In this document: positions 12,550 to 15,462 of the stretch, in pieces
Layout of the letters: the number at the start of each line of letters is the position of its first letter
How positions within the stretch are numbered: position 1 is the first letter of the stretch
Assembly (NCBI GenBank): GCA_039816825.1
Contig: JBCBXA010000070.1
Span: 1 to 15,462, forward strand
DNA length: 15,462 nt
DNA from: JBCBXA01 sp039816825
GTDB lineage: Bacteria; Pseudomonadota; Alphaproteobacteria; Rhizobiales; Rhizobiaceae
Reading direction: 5' to 3'
The notes under the pieces: model-generated
Seen by the model: the letters and a program-made list of their open reading frames with translations, nothing else
The model's database searches: none
Told to the model about the DNA's origin: nothing
Made by a program: the position numbers and the translations under genes

Positions 12550-14823
12550 TCAACTGCATTTTGAATAGGCGCAGTTTCCGCAGGTCATGCAGCCCTCGCT
12601 CATCCGCATCTCATATTGCCCGCAATTCGGGCATGCGGGCCCGGGCTTGTGGCCCAGATTGACAACTTCGGCCTGAGGGTCGCTTTTCAGGCCCATCCCC
12701 TCGCCCTCCAGAAAACCCGTGGCGATCATGTGCCGCTCAATCACGCCGCCGATCGCGGCCAGGATCGAGGGCACGTATTTGCCGCCCATCCAGGCCCCGC
12801 CCCGCGGATCGAAGACGGCCTTGAGCTCTTCGACGACGAAAGACACATCGCCGCCCCGCCGGAACACTGCCGAGATCATTCGGGTCAGCGCCACGGTCCA
12901 AGCGAAATGCTCCATGTTCTTGGAGTTGATGAAGATCTCGAACGGCCGCCGCTGACGCCCCTGCACGATGTCATTGACAGTGATATAAAGCGCATGCTCG
13001 CTGTCGGGCCATTTGAGCTTATAGGTCTGTCCCTCCAGCGCCTGCGGCCGATCGAGCGGTTCTGACATGTAGACGACTTCACCCGTCGCAACCTCGGCCA
13101 ACTCCTGCGCCGCCGGTTTCTCCTCGGCCTCCGACACGCTCAGCACGCTGCCCGTCACGGCATTGGGCCGATACGTGGTGCAGCCCTTACAGCCCGTCCG
13201 GTAGGCCTGCATATAGACATCCTTGAAGGCCTCGAAACTGATCTCGGCGGGCACGTTGATCGTCTTGGAGATCGAGCTGTCGATCCAATCCTGCGCCACG
13301 GCCTGCATCTTGACGTGATCCTCAGGCGCCAGCGTTTGGGCCGTCACCATGTGCTCGGGTAGATCGGCCGCGCCATGGGTCTCACGCCAAACCTGCACGG
13401 CGTAGTCGACCACCTCTTCCTCGGTGCGAGAGCCATCGGGTTGCAGCACTTTGCGCGTATAGGCCGTGGCGAAAACCGGCTCGATCCCCGAGGACACATT
13501 GCCCGCATAAAGCGAAATCGTCCCCGTCGGAGCGATCGAGGTGATCAGCGCGTTCCGCAGCCCATGCTCGGCAATCAGCGCGCGCACATCCGGATCAAGC
13601 TTGGTGATCATCGGCGCCTTCGCATAGGCCGCCCCATCATAGAGCGGGAAGGCCCCCTTTTCGGCCGCAAGCTCCGCCGAGGCGCGATAAGCTTCATTGG
13701 CCAGCACCCGCATCCACTTGCCGGTCTGCACCACCGCCGCATCCGAGCCATAGCGCAGCCCGACCATGGCCAGGGCATCGGCCAGACCCGTCACACCGAG
13801 GCCGATCCGTCGCTTGGCCTGGGCCTCCTGCCGCTGCGCCTCTAGCGGGAAGCGGGAGGCATCCACCACATTGTCCATCATCCGCACGGCGGTTTTCACA
13901 AGCTCCGACAAGGCCGCCGGATCGAGCGCGGCGGCATCCGAGAAAGGCTGGCTCACGAGGCGCGCCAGATTGACCGAGCCCAGCAAACAGGCGCCATAGG
14001 GCGGCAGGGGCTGCTCGCCGCAGGGATTGGTCGCCGCGATGGTCTCGAGATAGTTCAGGTTGTTCTCGGCATTGATCCGGTCGATGAAAATCACACCGGG
14101 CTCGGCGTAATCATAGGTCGCCTGCATGATCTTGTTCCACAGATCGCGCGCCTGGATCGTGCGATAGACCTTACCGTCAAAGATCAGATCCCAGGGGCCG
14201 TCCGCCTCCACGGCCTCCATGAACGGGTCGGTGACCAGCACCGAGACATTGAACATCCTGAGCCGCGCGGGGTCGGATTTGGCGGTGACAAAATCCTCGA
14301 TATCCGGGTGATCGCAGCGCATCGTGGCCATCATCGCCCCGCGGCGTGAGCCCGCCGACATGATCGTCCGGCACATCGCGTCCCAGACATCCATGAAGCT
14401 CAGCGGGCCCGACGCATCCGCCGCCACGCCCTTCACATCCGCGCCCTTGGGCCGGATGGTCGAGAAATCATAGCCGATGCCGCCGCCCTGCTGCATGGTC
14501 AGCGCGGCCTCTTTGAGCATGTCGAAAATGCCGCCCATGCTGTCGGGGACAGTGCCCATAACAAAGCAGTTGAACAACGTCACCGAGCGGCCGGTCCCCG
14601 CGCCTGCGGTGATCCGACCGGCGGGCAGGTATTTGAAATCCTCAAGCGCCGCATAGAACCGCTCTTCCCAGGCGGGCGCGTCCGCCTCCACCTCGGCCAA
14701 TGCGCGGGCGATCCGGCGCCAGGTTTCCTCCACCGAGCCGTCGATCGGGCTGCCATCGGCCTCCTTGAGGCGATATTTCATGTCCCAGATCTGCTCGGCG
14801 ATTGGGGCGGCAAAGCGGCTCAT
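12550..14823 (-). CDS. nrdJ: Class II (adenosylcobalamin-dependent) ribonucleoside-diphosphate reductase
   Basis: A 757-residue enzyme that makes deoxyribonucleotides using a B12-derived radical, in the cytoplasm. The first redox cysteine is Cys86 in TLFNCFV. The active-site loop NPCGEQPLPPYGACLLGSVN contains Asn266, radical Cys268, Glu270 and partner Cys279. PTGTISLYAGNVSSGIEP is also diagnostic. The C-terminus CPNCGQYEMRMSEGCMTCGN plus CAYSKCS is the cysteine-rich tail with metal-binding and redox Cys pairs. Start ATG 14823 is supported by GAGGTG five nt upstream; a GTG two codons earlier is less likely. No radical-generating small subunit gene is needed or seen, and I see no cobalamin riboswitch. 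The upstream region carries a tRNA-like structure, a palindrome and DnaA-box-like repeats. Confidence 0.97.
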   Translation of the reverse strand: MSRFAAPIAEQIWDMKYRLKEADGSPIDGSVEETWRRIARALAEVEADAPAWEERFYAALEDFKYLPAGRITAGAGTGRSVTLFNCFVMGTVPDSMGGIFDMLKEAALTMQQGGGIGYDFSTIRPKGADVKGVAADASGPLSFMDVWDAMCRTIMSAGSRRGAMMATMRCDHPDIEDFVTAKSDPARLRMFNVSVLVTDPFMEAVEADGPWDLIFDGKVYRTIQARDLWNKIMQATYDYAEPGVIFIDRINAENNLNYLETIAATNPCGEQPLPPYGACLLGSVNLARLVSQPFSDAAALDPAALSELVKTAVRMMDNVVDASRFPLEAQRQEAQAKRRIGLGVTGLADALAMVGLRYGSDAAVVQTGKWMRVLANEAYRASAELAAEKGAFPLYDGAAYAKAPMITKLDPDVRALIAEHGLRNALITSIAPTGTISLYAGNVSSGIEPVFATAYTRKVLQPDGSRTEEEVVDYAVQVWRETHGAADLPEHMVTAQTLAPEDHVKMQAVAQDWIDSSISKTINVPAEISFEAFKDVYMQAYRTGCKGCTTYRPNAVTGSVLSVSEAEEKPAAQELAEVATGEVVYMSEPLDRPQALEGQTYKLKWPDSEHALYITVNDIVQGRQRRPFEIFINSKNMEHFAWTVALTRMISAVFRRGGDVSFVVEELKAVFDPRGGAWMGGKYVPSILAAIGGVIERHMIATGFLEGEGMGLKSDPQAEVVNLGHKPGPACPNCGQYEMRMSEGCMTCGNCAYSKCS

Positions 14824-14842
14824 TTTCACACCTCATTGGTAA

Positions 14843-14949
14843 TGGGAGCGGCGGCAGGACTTGAACCTGCAACCTCCCCGCTGTACCTCTCAATTGTTGA
14901 GTTCGAGAAGCCAAGAAGGCGGGGCGCTCATCCTTTGAGCTTCGCCGCT
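14843..14949 (-). ncRNA. tRNA-like cloverleaf with 39-nt anticodon loop, encoded CCA
   Basis: Read on the minus strand, all four tRNA stems are perfect and correctly spaced. The acceptor is AGCGGCG (14949-14943) with CGCCGCT (14853-14847), followed by C and CCA. The D arm is GCTC-AAAGGAT-GAGC, with the GG pair. The anticodon stem is CCCCG/CGGGG, extendable to six pairs. The variable loop is AGGTT, and the T arm is GCAGG-TTCAAGT-CCTGC. The anticodon loop, however, is 39 nt (14919-14881) instead of 7 and contains its own stem, CTTCTC/GAGAGG. Base 8 is A, not T. No clear anticodon can be read. It ends 19 nt before the nrdJ start. It may be an interrupted tRNA, a tRNA-derived relic, or a tRNA-mimicking leader of nrdJ. 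Confidence 0.6.
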
Positions 14950-14965
14950 TCGAATCGCTGCGTCC

Positions 14966-14986
14966 GCGATAACGTAACGTTATCGC
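14966..14986. promoter_or_regulatory. 21-bp palindrome over a possible nrdJ/tRNA-like promoter
   Basis: GCGATAACG-TAA-CGTTATCGC is a perfect 9-bp inverted repeat. On the minus strand TTGAAA (15004-14999), 16 bases, then TAACGT (14982-14977) could form a weak promoter, and the palindrome would cover its -10 and start region. This is the layout of a repressor operator. It does not match the NrdR box that I know. The protein that would bind it is unknown. Confidence 0.45.
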
Positions 14987-15021
14987 CTAACTGTTGCGTT
15001 TCAATAGCGAAACCATACTAA

Positions 15022-15084
15022 ATCCTGTGTATCCACAGGATAGCCGACAAAACAGTGGATAACCTGTGGATAAGGCATGGATAA
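15022..15084. promoter_or_regulatory. Cluster of DnaA-box-like sequences between nrdJ and DUF1489 gene
   Basis: One perfect DnaA box, TGTGGATAA (15065-15073, i.e. TTATCCACA on the minus strand), is flanked by AGTGGATAA (15054-15062, one mismatch) and CATGGATAA (15076-15084, two mismatches). All three are in the same orientation at exactly 11-bp spacing. A fourth box, GTATCCACA (15029-15037, one mismatch), is opposed and lies in a perfect 8-bp dyad, ATCCTGTG-TATC-CACAGGAT (15022-15041). DnaA regulates ribonucleotide reductase genes in E. coli, so control of nrdJ is plausible. A replication-origin role is the alternative. The last repeat overlaps the DUF1489 start codon. Confidence 0.55.
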
Positions 15085-15462
15085 CCTAAACCTCATAAAG
15101 ATTTGCGTCGGCGCGCAAGGTATTGAAGACCTTGAAAGATGGCAAAGCCAGGCCCGCGCCCGCGGCCCCGACGGCCATCCGCGCCACGTGACCCGCATGT
15201 GGCCCAAGCGCGCCGAGGAGCTTTTGGATGGCGGCTCGATCTATTGGGTCTTCAAAGGCCTCATCCTCTGCCGCCAGCCGATCCTTCGCCTCGATCAGGT
15301 GGATCGCGGCGACGGCATCGCGCGCTGCGGTATCGTGCTGGGTCAGCCCGTCACTCGCGTCACCCCCACGCCCAAACGCCCCTTTCAAGGCTGGCGCTAT
15401 CTGACCGTCACAGACGCCCCTAAAGACCTCGGCGCCGCCCGCCAAGAGGACGCGGCCCTACC
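15077..15462 (+). CDS. DUF1489 family protein, truncated by window end
   Basis: The 5' part (128 codons) of a conserved alphaproteobacterial protein of unknown function; the frame is open to the right edge. The start MDNLNLIKICVGAQGIEDLE and the blocks PRHVTRMWPKRAEELLDGGS, IYWVFKGLILCRQPILRLDQV and PFQGWRYLTVTDAP fit the DUF1489 family as I know it, which begins (x)NLxKLCVGxxSxxDL. No catalytic motif is evident. ATG 15077 is the only start giving the family N-terminus; its ribosome-binding site is weak. It diverges from nrdJ across the region with DnaA-box-like repeats, and the last repeat overlaps its start. No function can be assigned. Confidence 0.87.
   Translation, partial: MDNLNLIKICVGAQGIEDLERWQSQARARGPDGHPRHVTRMWPKRAEELLDGGSIYWVFKGLILCRQPILRLDQVDRGDGIARCGIVLGQPVTRVTPTPKRPFQGWRYLTVTDAPKDLGAARQEDAAL

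Noticed and set aside
14836..15021. Plus-strand ORF containing AAGLEPATSPL
   Set aside because: This peptide is the well-known product of translating the reverse complement of a tRNA T arm; it is a shadow of the tRNA-like element, not a protein gene.
14824..15076. Cobalamin riboswitch upstream of the B12-dependent reductase
   Set aside because: I find no B12-box-like conserved core; the structure present is tRNA-like instead.
1..15462. CRISPR arrays, insertion sequences, integrases
   Set aside because: No regularly spaced repeats, transposase motifs or integrase motifs were seen on either strand.

Overview
The window looks like chromosomal DNA of an alphaproteobacterium of the Rhodobacterales (Roseobacter/Rhodobacteraceae type). 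The pointers are a class II (B12-dependent) ribonucleotide reductase beside a divergent DUF1489 gene, a Hint_2-domain protein of a kind common in this group, a zinc-less alpha-type rpsD, and GC-rich codon use in the right half. No organism name can be read from the sequence itself.

Layout. Positions 1-166 hold a perfect 54-bp inverted repeat around a small membrane-protein gene; since it starts at base 1 it may be a fold-back artefact at a contig end. Positions 400-4900 have more relaxed codon use and look accessory. They hold a PDZ/TPR/thioredoxin-like multidomain protein (minus), a possible tiny sugar-aldolase-subunit remnant, and an ArsR-type repressor (minus) divergent from a fatty-acid desaturase (plus) across a clean palindromic operator. 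A membrane-anchored SRPBCC protein follows, whose 5' end appears broken by two in-frame stops.

Positions 4901-9143 are a minus-strand catabolic module: an AraC-type regulator, then an NAD(P)-dependent aldehyde dehydrogenase, then a Tat-exported FAD-dependent GMC alcohol dehydrogenase, ended by a hairpin terminator. Together they would oxidise an alcohol to an aldehyde and then to an acid. Two near-identical 17-bp direct repeats 22 bp apart, just upstream of the aldehyde dehydrogenase, are a strong candidate for the AraC-type operator. The substrate cannot be told from sequence.

Positions 9150-9550 carry no protein gene but a possible structured RNA and the rpsD terminator. Positions 9553-14823 are core-like and all on the minus strand: rpsD with a hairpin-bearing leader, a Hint-domain protein with a CtrA-type box upstream, an LpxR-family outer-membrane protein, and nrdJ. 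Upstream of nrdJ (14843-15085) is the most unusual stretch. It holds a perfect tRNA-like cloverleaf whose 7-nt anticodon loop is replaced by 39 nt, a 21-bp palindrome over a possible promoter, and a cluster of DnaA-box-like sequences, three of them in tandem at exactly 11-bp spacing. A divergent DUF1489 gene runs off the right edge.
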